From positions 1 to 64,000 of the forward strand of contig CAJAFV010000086.1 in the NCBI GenBank assembly GCA_903939115.1: DNA of 64,000 nt, read 5' to 3'. The translations under genes and the position numbers were made by a program. Below, piece after piece: positions 43,818 to 52,688 of this stretch. Positions within the stretch are counted from its first letter, which is position 1. The number at the start of each line of letters is the position of its first letter. This DNA is from an uncultured Geobacteraceae bacterium. GTDB taxonomy: Bacteria > Desulfobacterota > Desulfuromonadia > Geobacterales > Pseudopelobacteraceae. The notes under the pieces were generated by a model. It did not search any database and was not told the origin of the DNA. It was given only the letters and a program-made list of their open reading frames with translations.

Positions 43818-44737
43818 GCCATGATCTCACCAGGTGATGGCCAGTCAGACAAAACCTGATCTGACCAGTAAGCGGGGATCGGCCGGTAGCCGCGCGGGGT
43901 GGATGATGACGACAGAGCTGTTACACCAGGCGGGAGCCATTCCATTATATTCGAGCAGCGGGACAAAGCTATAGTCGGGGAGCCAAGAAAAGCAGCAAGG
44001 TGCATCGGGCCGGAATCATTCGAAATGACATGGCGGGCGTTCTTTAAAGAGTCAATCAATTCCGGCCATTTGGGTCTCTGAACGGCGTCTGCTAACATTC
44101 CGGGCGGCAGTAAATCGTCAGGACCGGCCAGTATCTCTACACGGCAACCTGCTTTTGTTAATAGCTCTGTCAGCTCTGCAACGTGGGGATACTGCTTGGA
44201 GCGCCATTGTGCACCAACGTGAATTACAACGGCTGCTTCATCGTCCTTTTTTTGGCGCACATTGTAGGAATTTTTAATCACATCAAACGGGATACCAGTT
44301 GCTTCCGCCCAGGCGCGGTAGCGGTTGCGGATCGGGAGAGCGCCTGAAGCAAAGGGACTGTCAAAAACAGCTAGTTTACGGGCCAGGAATGGGCGCCAGC
44401 CGGTAAACGAGAATTTCGCACCATTGAAAATACGGCGGGCTGCAAGCAAATCACGAAGGTCACCACGGATACTGATGATTTCAGTATTGCAGAGTTGTAG
44501 AGAGCTGAACTTTGATTTAAGAGAAGCGGCGTCACCGAGAGAGAAAAATTTCTTCCCGGTGCGCCAGACATATGGGAGATTGAGGGGGAGCAGATTAAGG
44601 GATCCGCTTGATGCCAACAGCAGCGGTTCGTGCCAGAGAGTGTTGCAGGCGAGAATTATACGATCAGGAGCGAGCCTTGCGACTGATGCTGCGATAATGG
44701 CATCGCCAAGGTTCCAAGGCTCAAAAAGTAAAATCAA
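43793..44737 (-). CDS. Glycosyltransferase family 9 (heptosyltransferase-like)
   Basis: The 314-residue cytoplasmic enzyme starts at TTG (44737) with GGAG about 8 bases upstream. The N-terminal WNLGDAIIAASVARL is the acceptor-domain loop of heptosyltransferases. The donor-domain motifs VIHVGAQWRSKQYP and ISNDSGPMHLAAFLGSPTIAL are clear. GT9 enzymes add heptose or related sugars to lipopolysaccharide core. It ends the run of glycosyltransferase genes, after two GT2 genes and a small secreted protein gene. Confidence 0.9.
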   Translation of the reverse strand: MILLFEPWNLGDAIIAASVARLAPDRIILACNTLWHEPLLLASSGSLNLLPLNLPYVWRTGKKFFSLGDAASLKSKFSSLQLCNTEIISIRGDLRDLLAARRIFNGAKFSFTGWRPFLARKLAVFDSPFASGALPIRNRYRAWAEATGIPFDVIKNSYNVRQKKDDEAAVVIHVGAQWRSKQYPHVAELTELLTKAGCRVEILAGPDDLLPPGMLADAVQRPKWPELIDSLKNARHVISNDSGPMHLAAFLGSPTIALSRCSNIMEWLPPGVTALSSSSTPRGYRPIPAYWSDQVLSDWPSPGEIMACLNIGDR

Positions 44738-44751
44738 GCCACCACTCCGGT

Positions 44752-45174
44752 CTACTTCAGCTTCTTGTAAAGGGCCGGAGTGTACCCGGAAACTTTCATG
44801 GTGAATTGTTTGTTTTGAAGTTTAACTCCATAGACAATAGGAGCTTTTGACCAATCACTCTGCGAATTGCCCATCATGGCCAGCATGATTTCCATACCCT
44901 TTAATTCCGGGTTTTTCGTGAGGGCCCCTTCAGTTTCTGCCGGAGTCGGATTCACTTTGTACTTGAATGGCATCGGCATGTTGGGAGAGATCATTTTCCC
45001 ATCTGCGGTAAATTGAATCTGCTGGCCAACAAACGGGCAATTCTTTCCTTCGGAGTCTTTAGCGGGTTCTACCAGTTGCCACGTACCTACCAGTGCGGCA
45101 CTGTCAAGAGCCATTGCGAATGATGCCGCAGAGAGTACGATTGTCATTGCCAATAAAATCATAAATCTATTCAT
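44752..45174 (-). CDS. Small exported lipocalin-like protein
   Basis: The 140-residue protein has a signal peptide (MILLAMTIVLSAASFAMA, cut about residue 22) and then a beta-rich domain starting ALVGTWQLVEP, a word pattern seen in lipocalin-like and DUF-type barrel proteins. GGAG precedes the ATG. It lies 14 bases upstream of the GT9 start and about 95 bases after the GT2 gene. No function can be assigned; it might bind a lipid or small ligand in the periplasm. Confidence 0.7.
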   Translation of the reverse strand: MNRFMILLAMTIVLSAASFAMALDSAALVGTWQLVEPAKDSEGKNCPFVGQQIQFTADGKMISPNMPMPFKYKVNPTPAETEGALTKNPELKGMEIMLAMMGNSQSDWSKAPIVYGVKLQNKQFTMKVSGYTPALYKKLK

Positions 45175-45270
45175 GTTGAAGTTCTCCAGGAAGTTGAATT
45201 GAAATACGGAAGCTTTTTAAGTTCAGCTGCTCATATATGCATACTATCAAGATTGGTGTAAAGATTTTTT

Positions 45271-46230
45271 TCACGACGACCGGTCGGACTCTTTTGAGAA
45301 CTCCATTTTTTTTACCCGATACTGAACATCTTCCATAAGGCGCCGGTTTACGGCCAGGAGATCTGCCAGGAAAGCGGTCAGCATAGTCTGGAAGCCGACT
45401 CCGAGGAGTATTGAAGCTAATATCAGCGACTGTATATGCCCCGCACTATCACCTGAAAAGTAGAAGTACAGATATCTGATACCACCAATCAACCCAAGGC
45501 AGAGAAGGGTCAGACCTAACGACATAAAGAACCTAAAGGCTTTGTAGACGATGAAGATTCTGATGATCGTGACCAGGGATTTCCTGATATAGGAGGGGAC
45601 GCTTTTTACCAGGCGCGACGGGCGCAAGGAGCTGTTGACGCGCACCGGTACCGATGTAATGGCAATGTTCTTCTGTCCTGCCTGAATTATGGTTTCCAGA
45701 GTGTAGGTGTAGTCGTTAAAGACATTGAAGCGCATTGCGGCTTCACGGGTCATGGCCCGGAAACCGCTCGGTGCGTCAGGAATAGAGGTCTTGCTGACAA
45801 AACGTACTACGAAGCTGCCGATTTTTTGCAACATCTTCTTCGCCAGCGAAAAGGATTCGATTCCGTTGATGGGGCGGGCACCGATAACGACATCGGCCCT
45901 CCCTGCAAGGATCGGGGCGACCAGTGCGGGAATGTCCGCAGCCATATACTGATTGTCGGCATCAGTGTTGACAATGACATCCGCCCCCAGTTTCACGGCA
46001 GTGTCGAGTCCGGCCAGAAAAGCTCTGGCGAGCCCCTGATTATTCGTGAAGCTGACGATATGGTCGACTCCGTTTTTTCTGGCGGTTTCCTCTGTGTTAT
46101 CCGTGCTGCCGTCATTGATGACAAGCCACTCCACGGAGCTAAACCCCGTGACCTCACGAGGCAACTCTTTCAGTGTAATGGGCAGTGCCCCCGCCTCGTT
46201 GAAACAGGGTATCTGTATGATTAGTTTCAT
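45271..46230 (-). CDS. Family 2 glycosyltransferase with C-terminal membrane helices (DPM1/GtrB type)
   Basis: The start at 46230 (MKLIIQIPCFNEAGALP) is chosen because the track's 46305 start lies within the preceding gene. The 319-residue enzyme has the GT-A motifs WLVINDGSTDNTEE and VNTDADNQYMAADIP. Two C-terminal hydrophobic segments (FFMSLGLTLLCLGLIGGIRYLYFYF; LILASILLGVGFQTMLTAFLADLL) anchor it in the inner membrane. Such enzymes transfer sugar from a nucleotide donor to polyprenyl phosphate. It starts one base after the stop of the other GT2 gene. Confidence 0.9.
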   Translation of the reverse strand: MKLIIQIPCFNEAGALPITLKELPREVTGFSSVEWLVINDGSTDNTEETARKNGVDHIVSFTNNQGLARAFLAGLDTAVKLGADVIVNTDADNQYMAADIPALVAPILAGRADVVIGARPINGIESFSLAKKMLQKIGSFVVRFVSKTSIPDAPSGFRAMTREAAMRFNVFNDYTYTLETIIQAGQKNIAITSVPVRVNSSLRPSRLVKSVPSYIRKSLVTIIRIFIVYKAFRFFMSLGLTLLCLGLIGGIRYLYFYFSGDSAGHIQSLILASILLGVGFQTMLTAFLADLLAVNRRLMEDVQYRVKKMEFSKESDRSS

Positions 46231-46231
46231 G

Positions 46232-46969
46232 CTAATTCCTGTACTGCGGAGAGGTAGCAAATCCCCACTTGTTGAGCCGGAAAAGCAGAGCTGTCGCGAG
46301 AACACCCAGACCGTAGATCACGCTACGACGGAAATTAATGGAAGATGCCTCCTTGAAGTACTTGGTGGGGCAGGAGAGCTCGCCGACCCGGAAATCGAAC
46401 CAGACCATCTGGGCGATCATCTGGTTGTCAAAGACGAAATCGTTTGAATTGGCGTCCAGCGGCAGCTTTTCCAGCACCTCCCGTGAAAAGGCCCGGTAGC
46501 CGGTGTGATACTCGGAAAACTTCTGCCCAAGCAGGATATTTTCCGCCAGTGTCAGAAACCGGTTGGCAATGTATTTGTAAAGCGGCATACCACCTTTGAG
46601 CGCTCCAGTCCCGAGAATACGGGAAGCGAGGACGGCGTCGAATTCGCCGTATGCAATCATCGCAGCCATTGCAGTGACCAGTCGCGGCGTATACTGGTAG
46701 TCGGGGTGAACCATGACTACGATGTCTGCACCCATATCCAGTGCGACGCGGTAGCAGGTTTTCTGGTTGCCGCCGTAGCCGGTGTTGGTTTCGTGGACTA
46801 CCGTGGTAATTCCTAGCTTCTGCGCCAGCCCAGCCGTGTTGTCCCGGCTGCAGTCATCCACAAGCACAATATCATCGACCTCGGGGGGGATTTCCCGCCA
46901 GGTGTCCTCCAATGTTTTTTCGGCGTTGTATGCTGGAAGCACCACAACGACCTTTAGGCCGTTAATCAT
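46232..46969 (-). CDS. Family 2 glycosyltransferase (DPM1-like, no membrane helix)
   Basis: The 245-residue enzyme shows [33 protein letters not shown] and a DXD-like region ([13 protein letters not shown]). [22 protein letters not shown] near the end is typical of dolichol-phosphate-mannose-synthase-like proteins that use polyprenyl phosphate. ATGGAGCC lies before the ATG. It heads the minus-strand glycosyltransferase group and faces away from the radical SAM gene at 47042. Confidence 0.9.
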   Translation of the reverse strand: MINGLKVVVVLPAYNAEKTLEDTWREIPPEVDDIVLVDDCSRDNTAGLAQKLGITTVVHETNTGYGGNQKTCYRVALDMGADIVVMVHPDYQYTPRLVTAMAAMIAYGEFDAVLASRILGTGALKGGMPLYKYIANRFLTLAENILLGQKFSEYHTGYRAFSREVLEKLPLDANSNDFVFDNQMIAQMVWFDFRVGELSCPTKYFKEASSINFRRSVIYGLGVLATALLFRLNKWGFATSPQYRN

Positions 46970-47041
46970 GTACAGGCTCCATAATAGATAAAACTGGATT
47001 TAAAAGGTATATGATGTTATTTTTACCAGGTTGAATCGGCA

Positions 47042-48547
47042 TTGCAACATATTGATTTTCAAGGGAGATGTCAAATAGAAACAACAACATCACGTAAAAA
47101 AATCCTTTTTGTAACGCCCCCATATCATAGCGGTGTAGATGAAATTGCCGGTCGCTGGATTCCCCTCGGTCTGGTTTATCTCGCCGGTGCTGCCCGCCAG
47201 GCGAAACTGGATCCAGAAATCTACGATGCCATGGCAAAGGGGCATGCATACCCCGAAATTGAACATCGCCTTCATGAATCCATGGCAGATTACGTCGCCT
47301 CCACTGCGCTCACCGCGACCATCAATGACGCCGTTAAGATCCTCGAAATGGCCAAAAGGATCAAGCCGGATACCGTAACAATTCTGGGCGGCGTACATCC
47401 TACCTTTTTGTATGAAGAGGTTCTGACTGGATCTGCTGCCGTCGACTATATTGTTATCGGCGAAGGAGAAAGCACTCTCCGGCAACTGCTGGAGGTTCTT
47501 GAGTCTGGCGGAAATCCGGAAATGGTTGACGGCATTGCTTTCCGGCGGGGTGATACAGTTGTCCAAACTGTCAGGCGCAGTATGATGGCGGTTATTGACG
47601 ATCTTCCGGCTGCGTGGGACCTTCTCAACTGGGACGACTATTACAGCCTGGTAATTCCTGACTCCCGCATGGGAGCGATCAGCACCTCTCGCGGCTGCTC
47701 TCATGACTGCACATTCTGCTCACAGCAGAAATTCTGGGAGAAAAGCTGGCGTGCCCGCGACCCTCTGAAAGTGGCCGCTGAACTGGAATATCTCTATAGC
47801 ACATACCGCGTAAATGTTTTTATGATTACCGATGAGCACCCCACCAGAGACCGGGAGCGATGGGAAGCCCTCCTCGATACTGTCATTGACAAGAATATTC
47901 CGGTTTATCTCTTAATGGAAACGAGAGCCCAGGATATTATCCGTGACCGGGAAATTCTCTGGAAGTACCGTAAAGCGGGGATCATTTACATTTCAACCGG
48001 GATTGAGACCGCCGACCAGTCTACCCTTGATACATTGAAAAAATCGCAGGTTGTGGAAGAAACGAAGCAGGTCTTCGATATTCTCCGGGAACAGGAGATA
48101 GTCTCCGAAGCGTCTTTCATGGTCGGTTTTCCCGGCGAGACCTCTGACAGCATAAAAAAGACCATGCAACTTGCCCAGCACTACAATCCCGATATTGCAA
48201 ACTTTTTTACGTTCACCCCCTGGCCGTATTCAGACGGATACAATGACCTTAAACCGCTTATTCAGACCCACAATTATGAAAAGTACAACATGGTTGATCC
48301 TGTCCTTGAGCCGCATAAAATGAGTGTTCTCCAGATTGAAGTTGCAATAGCGGACGGCTACCGCCGTTTTTACATGGGCAAAATCATGGAATATATGACC
48401 ATGAAGGCCACCTTCAAGCGAGACTATCTGATGCGCATCACCAAGCTGTTTATGGGGAGCTCTTTTGTCATGAAAAAACTGGGCCTCGGCATACTCGGTA
48501 AAATACCGGCAAAGATGGAGGAGATTCGGAGAGGGATGAGAGAGTAG
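47042..48547 (+). CDS. B12-binding domain radical SAM protein (BchE-like), first paralogue
   Basis: A protein of about 490-501 residues. The N-terminal cobalamin-binding-like domain (ILFVTPPYHSGVDEIAGRWIP, TILGGVHPTFLYEE) lacks a DXHXXG motif. The radical SAM domain follows with GCSHDCTFCSQQKFW (CX3CX2C) near residue 220. The order matches BchE/HpnP-type enzymes for methyl transfer, cyclisation or related chemistry; the substrate is unknown. The start is uncertain. The in-frame TTG at 47042 has no ribosome binding site, while AAGGGAG at 47061-47067 is ideally spaced for an ATA codon at 47075. The ATG at 47068 is out of frame. The paralogue at 51029 begins at the equivalent position. Confidence 0.85.
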   Translation: MQHIDFQGRCQIETTTSRKKILFVTPPYHSGVDEIAGRWIPLGLVYLAGAARQAKLDPEIYDAMAKGHAYPEIEHRLHESMADYVASTALTATINDAVKILEMAKRIKPDTVTILGGVHPTFLYEEVLTGSAAVDYIVIGEGESTLRQLLEVLESGGNPEMVDGIAFRRGDTVVQTVRRSMMAVIDDLPAAWDLLNWDDYYSLVIPDSRMGAISTSRGCSHDCTFCSQQKFWEKSWRARDPLKVAAELEYLYSTYRVNVFMITDEHPTRDRERWEALLDTVIDKNIPVYLLMETRAQDIIRDREILWKYRKAGIIYISTGIETADQSTLDTLKKSQVVEETKQVFDILREQEIVSEASFMVGFPGETSDSIKKTMQLAQHYNPDIANFFTFTPWPYSDGYNDLKPLIQTHNYEKYNMVDPVLEPHKMSVLQIEVAIADGYRRFYMGKIMEYMTMKATFKRDYLMRITKLFMGSSFVMKKLGLGILGKIPAKMEEIRRGMRE

Positions 48548-48565
48548 ATGAGAGAGGAATTTACT

Positions 48566-48874
48566 ATGCAGCCGCAGGAACTGGCGAAAAGAATAGCACG
48601 CAGGAAATCTCCGACGGTGGTGGATGTGCGCACCGGTTTTGAGTTCAAGGCGGGGCATATTCCCGGGGCGATAAACGCGCCGATATGGAAAATTTTACTG
48701 AAGCTTGTGTCGCTCCCACAGGACAAGGAAGCTGAACTTGTCGTGCTCTGTGCGCTTGGCCCCCGTGCCATGATAGGTAAAGTGCTATTAAACTTTTTAG
48801 GGTATCGCAACGTATCTCTTCTTACCGGTCATATGTCTGCCTGGCTGCGTTCCGGCCTGCCGGTTGAAAAATGA
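48566..48874 (+). CDS. Rhodanese-like domain protein
   Basis: The ATG at 48566 (MQPQELAKRI) has GAGAGG 9 bases upstream and is preferred over 48548. The 102-residue cytoplasmic single-domain rhodanese has VVDVRTGFEFKAGHIPGAINAP and the active-site loop LCALGPRA with the catalytic cysteine. Such proteins carry persulfide sulfur. It starts 18 bases after the radical SAM stop, so it is probably cotranscribed, and could serve in sulfur supply to Fe-S enzymes; that is inference. Confidence 0.85.
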   Translation: MQPQELAKRIARRKSPTVVDVRTGFEFKAGHIPGAINAPIWKILLKLVSLPQDKEAELVVLCALGPRAMIGKVLLNFLGYRNVSLLTGHMSAWLRSGLPVEK

Positions 48875-48882
48875 GTGAAAAC

Positions 48883-48978
48883 TGATGAGGGATGAGCAAG
48901 AAACGATGAGGGATGAAAGCTGTTGCCTGTTTCACCCCTCATCGCCTTTCTTGTTTTCTCATCTCTCATCCCTCATCA
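48883..48978. repeat. Long imperfect hairpin built of GATGAGGGATGAG words
   Basis: TGATGAGGGATGAG... on the left pairs with ...CTCATCCCTCATCA on the right. The match continues through AAGAAACGATGAGGG / CCCTCATCGCCTTTCTT toward the loop, giving a stem of about 40 bases. It lies between the rhodanese and the response regulator genes. Shorter copies of the same word (GATGAGAGATGAG...) occur after the kinase gene at about 50,771. It may end the upstream transcript or attenuate the regulator. Confidence 0.55.
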
Positions 48979-48993
48979 AATTCGGAGAAAAGT

Positions 48994-49707
48994 ATGAGTC
49001 AATCCACAGGCAGCCTTGGAACCGTGCTGATAGTAGAGGATGATCGCAATACTGCCGCTCTGGTTGCGACCTATCTGGAGCGCGAGGGCTTTTTGACGGT
49101 AGTGGTCCATGACGGCGGGGTGGCAATTCAGGCAGCCGCTGATTGCAACCCTGTGTTCGTCGTTCTTGACGTCATGCTGCCGAACATGGACGGTTGGGAG
49201 ATCTGCCGGACACTGCGAAAGGTCTCTGAGGTTCCAGTCCTGATGCTCACGGCGAGGGAAGAGGAAGCTGACCGGGTTGCAGGCCTTGCCATGGGTGCTG
49301 ATGATTATGTGGTTAAGCCGTTCAGCCCACGCGAACTAGTGGAGCGTGTGAAGGCTATACTGCGCCGCAGCAGGCCGGTCTCCGCGCGCCAGGCAGCCGT
49401 GATCTCTATTGATGGCCTCGAAGTTGATCCGGAGAAGCACAGTGTCACCCGCGATGGCCGCCCTATCGCACTAACAGCGTCTGAATACAAGATACTTCTG
49501 GCGCTGATGAGCTTTCCCGGCAAGGCATTTTCCCGTGAGGAGCTCCTGAGTCACTGTTATCAGAACAGCGATGCGGTGATTGATCGAGTTGTTGACGTGC
49601 ACATAGGCAAACTTCGGCACAAGATCGAGGACGATCCTGCCCAGCCTCGCTTTATTGTGACGGTACGCGGCCATGGGTACCGGTTTAGCGAGGATGAAGA
49701 GAGATGA
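48994..49707 (+). CDS. OmpR/PhoB-type response regulator
   Basis: The start at 48994 (MSQSTGSLGTVLIVEDD) has GGAG 7 bases upstream; the track's 48913 start is inside the hairpin. The 237-residue regulator has a receiver domain (phospho-acceptor D59 in VVLDVMLPNMDGWE, lysine in VKPFSPREL). A winged-helix output domain follows (ALTASEYKILLALMSFPGKAFSREELL, RVVDVHIGKLRHKIEDDP). It overlaps the kinase gene by 4 bases. A direct-repeat candidate site lies before the second radical SAM gene. Confidence 0.92.
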   Translation: MSQSTGSLGTVLIVEDDRNTAALVATYLEREGFLTVVVHDGGVAIQAAADCNPVFVVLDVMLPNMDGWEICRTLRKVSEVPVLMLTAREEEADRVAGLAMGADDYVVKPFSPRELVERVKAILRRSRPVSARQAAVISIDGLEVDPEKHSVTRDGRPIALTASEYKILLALMSFPGKAFSREELLSHCYQNSDAVIDRVVDVHIGKLRHKIEDDPAQPRFIVTVRGHGYRFSEDEER

Positions 49708-50783
49708 GACAGCGACTACTCTGGAAGTTGCTTATAGGCCACATTGTCCCGATCTTCGCGATTTTTACCACGGTGGTCTGGCAAGCTGTAGATCAGCAGG
49801 CGGCGTTGTATTACAAGGAGCTGGGAGAGAGTTTCCATGTCACGCCGTTTGATTTGCATAACAGGTTTCTTGAAGCTATCCACCACCATATGTTCTGGGG
49901 AGTTATTGTTGCGCTGACCTTTACTCTGCTCTTTACGTACCTCTTGACCAGCTGGGTCTTACGCCCCTTGTTGCAGATTACCGCCATCACCAAAAAGGTT
50001 GCCGACGGTAATTATTCCGAAAGAGTCAATGCGATATCACGCTATGAAGGGGGACAGCTTGCAGACGCTTTCAACCATATGGCCGATAACTTGGAGATGG
50101 TTGAGCGGCTTCGAAAGAATATGGTGGCAGACATATCCCACGAACTGCGCACTCCGCTGACCAATTTACGCGGTTATCTGGAGGGCTTGAGCGACTCAGT
50201 GATACCACCAACCCGGGAAACTTTCCATATGCTTGAACAGGAGGTTCTGCGTCTCGTCAACCTGGTCGAGGATCTTCAGCAACTCGCAAGAGCAGATGCC
50301 GCCAAGGTGTTCCTCGATTGCCGGCAACTTTCCCTCCATGAGCTACTCCGTCAGATCATGGATCTTTATCGGCCGAACTTCCAGGAGAAGGAGCTTGACG
50401 TGCAGTGGCATCTCGATCCGGACAGCGAACTGGTAACGGCAGATCGTGACAAGCTGCTGCAGGCAATCCGCAACCTGGTAGACAATGCCTGGAAGTACAC
50501 CCCACAGCGGGGGAACGTCACGATTTCGGCGATACGTACCGAAGAGGGCGTGAAAACTGTTTTCACCAACAGCGGCACAGTCGTCGCTGACAAGGATATA
50601 CCGTACCTGTTCGAACGGTTTTTCCGGACGGATCGGTCGCGGTCGCGGGATGTAGGGGGGGCCGGTATCGGTTTGGCAATTGTCAAGGAACTGATTGAGG
50701 CGCACGGCGGCACAGTGGGCGCGGACAGTGGTGAAAACTGCACACGGGTGTGGTTTTTTCTTCCTAAAACTGATGAGAGATGA
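49704..50783 (+). CDS. Membrane sensor histidine kinase (BaeS/CpxA-like)
   Basis: The 359-residue kinase has TM1 at about 9-28, a short periplasmic loop and TM2 at about 58-82 (VIVALTFTLLFTYLLTSWVL). A HAMP domain, the H-box MVADISHELRTPLTNLRGYLEGL, and a HATPase domain with N box (IRNLVDNAWKYTP) and GIGLAIVKELIEAHGG follow. ATGA overlap with the regulator gene makes a standard pair. The signal is unknown; the small periplasmic loop suggests a membrane or envelope cue. Confidence 0.92.
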   Translation: MRQRLLWKLLIGHIVPIFAIFTTVVWQAVDQQAALYYKELGESFHVTPFDLHNRFLEAIHHHMFWGVIVALTFTLLFTYLLTSWVLRPLLQITAITKKVADGNYSERVNAISRYEGGQLADAFNHMADNLEMVERLRKNMVADISHELRTPLTNLRGYLEGLSDSVIPPTRETFHMLEQEVLRLVNLVEDLQQLARADAAKVFLDCRQLSLHELLRQIMDLYRPNFQEKELDVQWHLDPDSELVTADRDKLLQAIRNLVDNAWKYTPQRGNVTISAIRTEEGVKTVFTNSGTVVADKDIPYLFERFFRTDRSRSRDVGGAGIGLAIVKELIEAHGGTVGADSGENCTRVWFFLPKTDER

Positions 50784-50863
50784 GAAGTTCTCTCATCCCT
50801 CGTCTCCCTTATTTTCTTTCAGCACTGTCCGTTTGGTTTATTCAGTCGCCTTAAAAGTCCCCA

Positions 50864-50883
50864 CTCCCCTTGCGGGAGGGGAG
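50864..50883. terminator. GC-rich hairpin after the kinase gene
   Basis: CTCCCC-TTGCGGGA-GGGGAG forms a 6-base stem about 80 bases after the kinase stop and about 40 bases before the CTTTACC repeats. It lacks a T-run. It may mark the end of the regulator-kinase transcript. Confidence 0.3.
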
Positions 50884-50921
50884 GCTAAATGCAAAGACCA
50901 TATCAGGACAACATGGATTTT

Positions 50922-50939
50922 CTTTACCAAATCTTTACA
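50922..50939 (+). promoter_or_regulatory. Direct repeat CTTTACC-N4-CTTTACA, candidate OmpR-type operator
   Basis: Two 7-base near-identical half sites occur with 11-base periodicity, the arrangement bound by dimers of OmpR/PhoB-type regulators. They lie about 90 bases upstream of the second radical SAM gene and just after the genes for such a regulator. Assignment is inference. Confidence 0.35.
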
Positions 50940-51028
50940 TGACCATTGACCGTTTCCTTGCTACTGTGCATACAGATTTTTTGGGCTTCCGATCTGAGAC
51001 TAATACCATTCACACATAGGAGAAACAA

Positions 51029-52495
51029 ATGAGTAAGATAATTTTTATAACAGCCCCGTATCACTGCTGGGGAGTACAGGTTGTTGGTAACTGGCCACCG
51101 CTGCACCTCGCTTATCTCGCCGGAGCCGCACTGGAATCCGGACATGAAGCCAGAATCTTTGACGCCATGAACAAAAACCTTAACTTTGACGACATCAGGC
51201 AGGAGATTGAGCGTTTCCAGCCCGATTACGTCATGACCCTCGATTATCTTCCGGTCACCGGCGCCATCAGCACCGCCACGGTTCCCGATGCTCTCAAAAT
51301 TCTTGATGTTGCCAAAGAGGTGAATCCGGCAATCATTACTCTGTTGGGCGGCCCCCATCCCACGTTCATGTTTAATGAAATCCTCGAAGATAACAAAAAC
51401 CATGTCGACTATATTTTGAAGGGGGAGCCGGAACAGACTTTGAAACAGCTGCTTGCAGCGATTCCTGAGGGTAAAGGGAAAGAGGTAAAAGGGATTGCGT
51501 ATCTGGCGGGTGGTGAGGTCGTTTCAAACGAAAATCAAGCCCACATAGTAGAGCTGGACTCACTGGTCCCGGCGTGGCATCTGCTGGACTGGGATGACTA
51601 CCAGTATCGTGTCGCCCCTACCGGCAGAATGGCCTCTATCCTGACCTCCCGTGGTTGTGACATGGCCTGTGCCTTCTGCAGCCAGCGGATGTTCTGGCGT
51701 GAAGACTGGCGCTGCCGTAAACCGGAAAATGTCATTGAAGAAATGGCCCATATGATCAAGACTTATGACATCAAGTTTTTCACGTTGATCGATGCCTATC
51801 CCACGAAACAGCAAGACCGCTGGGAACTGTTTCTTGACCTGCTTATTGAGCGGAAGTTTGGAGTCCACCTGCTCATCGAAACCAGAGTTGAAGATATCAT
51901 CCGAGATGCTGACATCCTTCACAAATACCGGGATGCCGGAATTATCCATATTTACATCGGCGCAGAGAGTGCCGACAAGGATACCTTGAACAGCCTGAAC
52001 AAAGGGACCAGTTTTGAGCAGAACAAGCAGGCGCTGGATCTCTGCCGCGAGAACGACATCATTACGGAAGCATCATTCATGATCGGCTTTCCGAACGAAA
52101 CCTGGGAGTCGATACAAAACAACATTGATTCAGCTATCTATCTCAATCCTGATATTGCCGTGTTTCCTGTGGTTACTCCAATGCCGTTCACGCCGATACA
52201 CGCTGAAATGAAGGATCGCATCAGGGTCTGGGATTACTCGAAATATAATCTGGTAACCCCGATCATCGAGCCTGTTGCGATGAGCATGGATGAAATAACC
52301 CAGGCGCTCGGCACGTGTTACATGCAATTTTACAGTAATAAAGCACAGGAAATAGTCGCGTTGGAGGATGGCTTTAAAAGAAGATATATGCTCAGTGCCT
52401 TCAAACTGATGATGAAAGATCACGGGGAGAAATTTGATTTCTCCGGCTCCGCAATGCCGATGCATTTCACCACGGACGATTTTAAAAGCTATTGA
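51029..52495 (+). CDS. B12-binding domain radical SAM protein (BchE-like), second paralogue
   Basis: The 488-residue protein is similar along its length to the product of 47042-48547. Shared features are ITAPYHCWGVQVVGNWPPLHLAYLAG, LLGGPHPTFMFNE, the cluster motif RGCDMACAFCSQRMFW (CX3CX2C), and the C-terminal words EASFMIGFPNETWESI and YSKYNLVTPIIEPVAMS. GGAGAAACAA precedes the ATG. The two genes flank the rhodanese and two-component genes, so the group may form one pathway on an unknown lipid, tetrapyrrole or other substrate. Confidence 0.88.
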   Translation: MSKIIFITAPYHCWGVQVVGNWPPLHLAYLAGAALESGHEARIFDAMNKNLNFDDIRQEIERFQPDYVMTLDYLPVTGAISTATVPDALKILDVAKEVNPAIITLLGGPHPTFMFNEILEDNKNHVDYILKGEPEQTLKQLLAAIPEGKGKEVKGIAYLAGGEVVSNENQAHIVELDSLVPAWHLLDWDDYQYRVAPTGRMASILTSRGCDMACAFCSQRMFWREDWRCRKPENVIEEMAHMIKTYDIKFFTLIDAYPTKQQDRWELFLDLLIERKFGVHLLIETRVEDIIRDADILHKYRDAGIIHIYIGAESADKDTLNSLNKGTSFEQNKQALDLCRENDIITEASFMIGFPNETWESIQNNIDSAIYLNPDIAVFPVVTPMPFTPIHAEMKDRIRVWDYSKYNLVTPIIEPVAMSMDEITQALGTCYMQFYSNKAQEIVALEDGFKRRYMLSAFKLMMKDHGEKFDFSGSAMPMHFTTDDFKSY

Positions 52496-52545
52496 TAGAA
52501 ACCGATCTGATTCATTCTAATTCGCCGTTTGGCGTCCAAACAGTC

Positions 52546-52649
52546 CCCTCTCCATGAGGGAGAGGGTTAGGGTGAGGGGGAAAAGCTGGATTATGCTTTA
52601 TCGTCCCCCCTCATCCGGCCTTCGGCCACCTTCTCCCTCAGGGAGAAGG
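52546..52649. repeat. Composite palindromic repeat between convergent genes
   Basis: Three hairpins in a row: CCCTCTCC-N5-GGAGAGGG (52546-52566), a larger arm pair GGTGAGGGGG / CCCCCTCATC, and CCTTCTCCC-TCA-GGGAGAAGG (52629-52649). A GGCCTTCGGCC tetraloop-like stem lies between the last two. This composite is a familiar dispersed intergenic repeat in proteobacteria. Its place between two converging genes suggests use as a bidirectional terminator. Confidence 0.6.
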
Positions 52650-52688
52650 GAGTTAGTAGCGAATTAGAACTAATCACAAAAACCCTCA

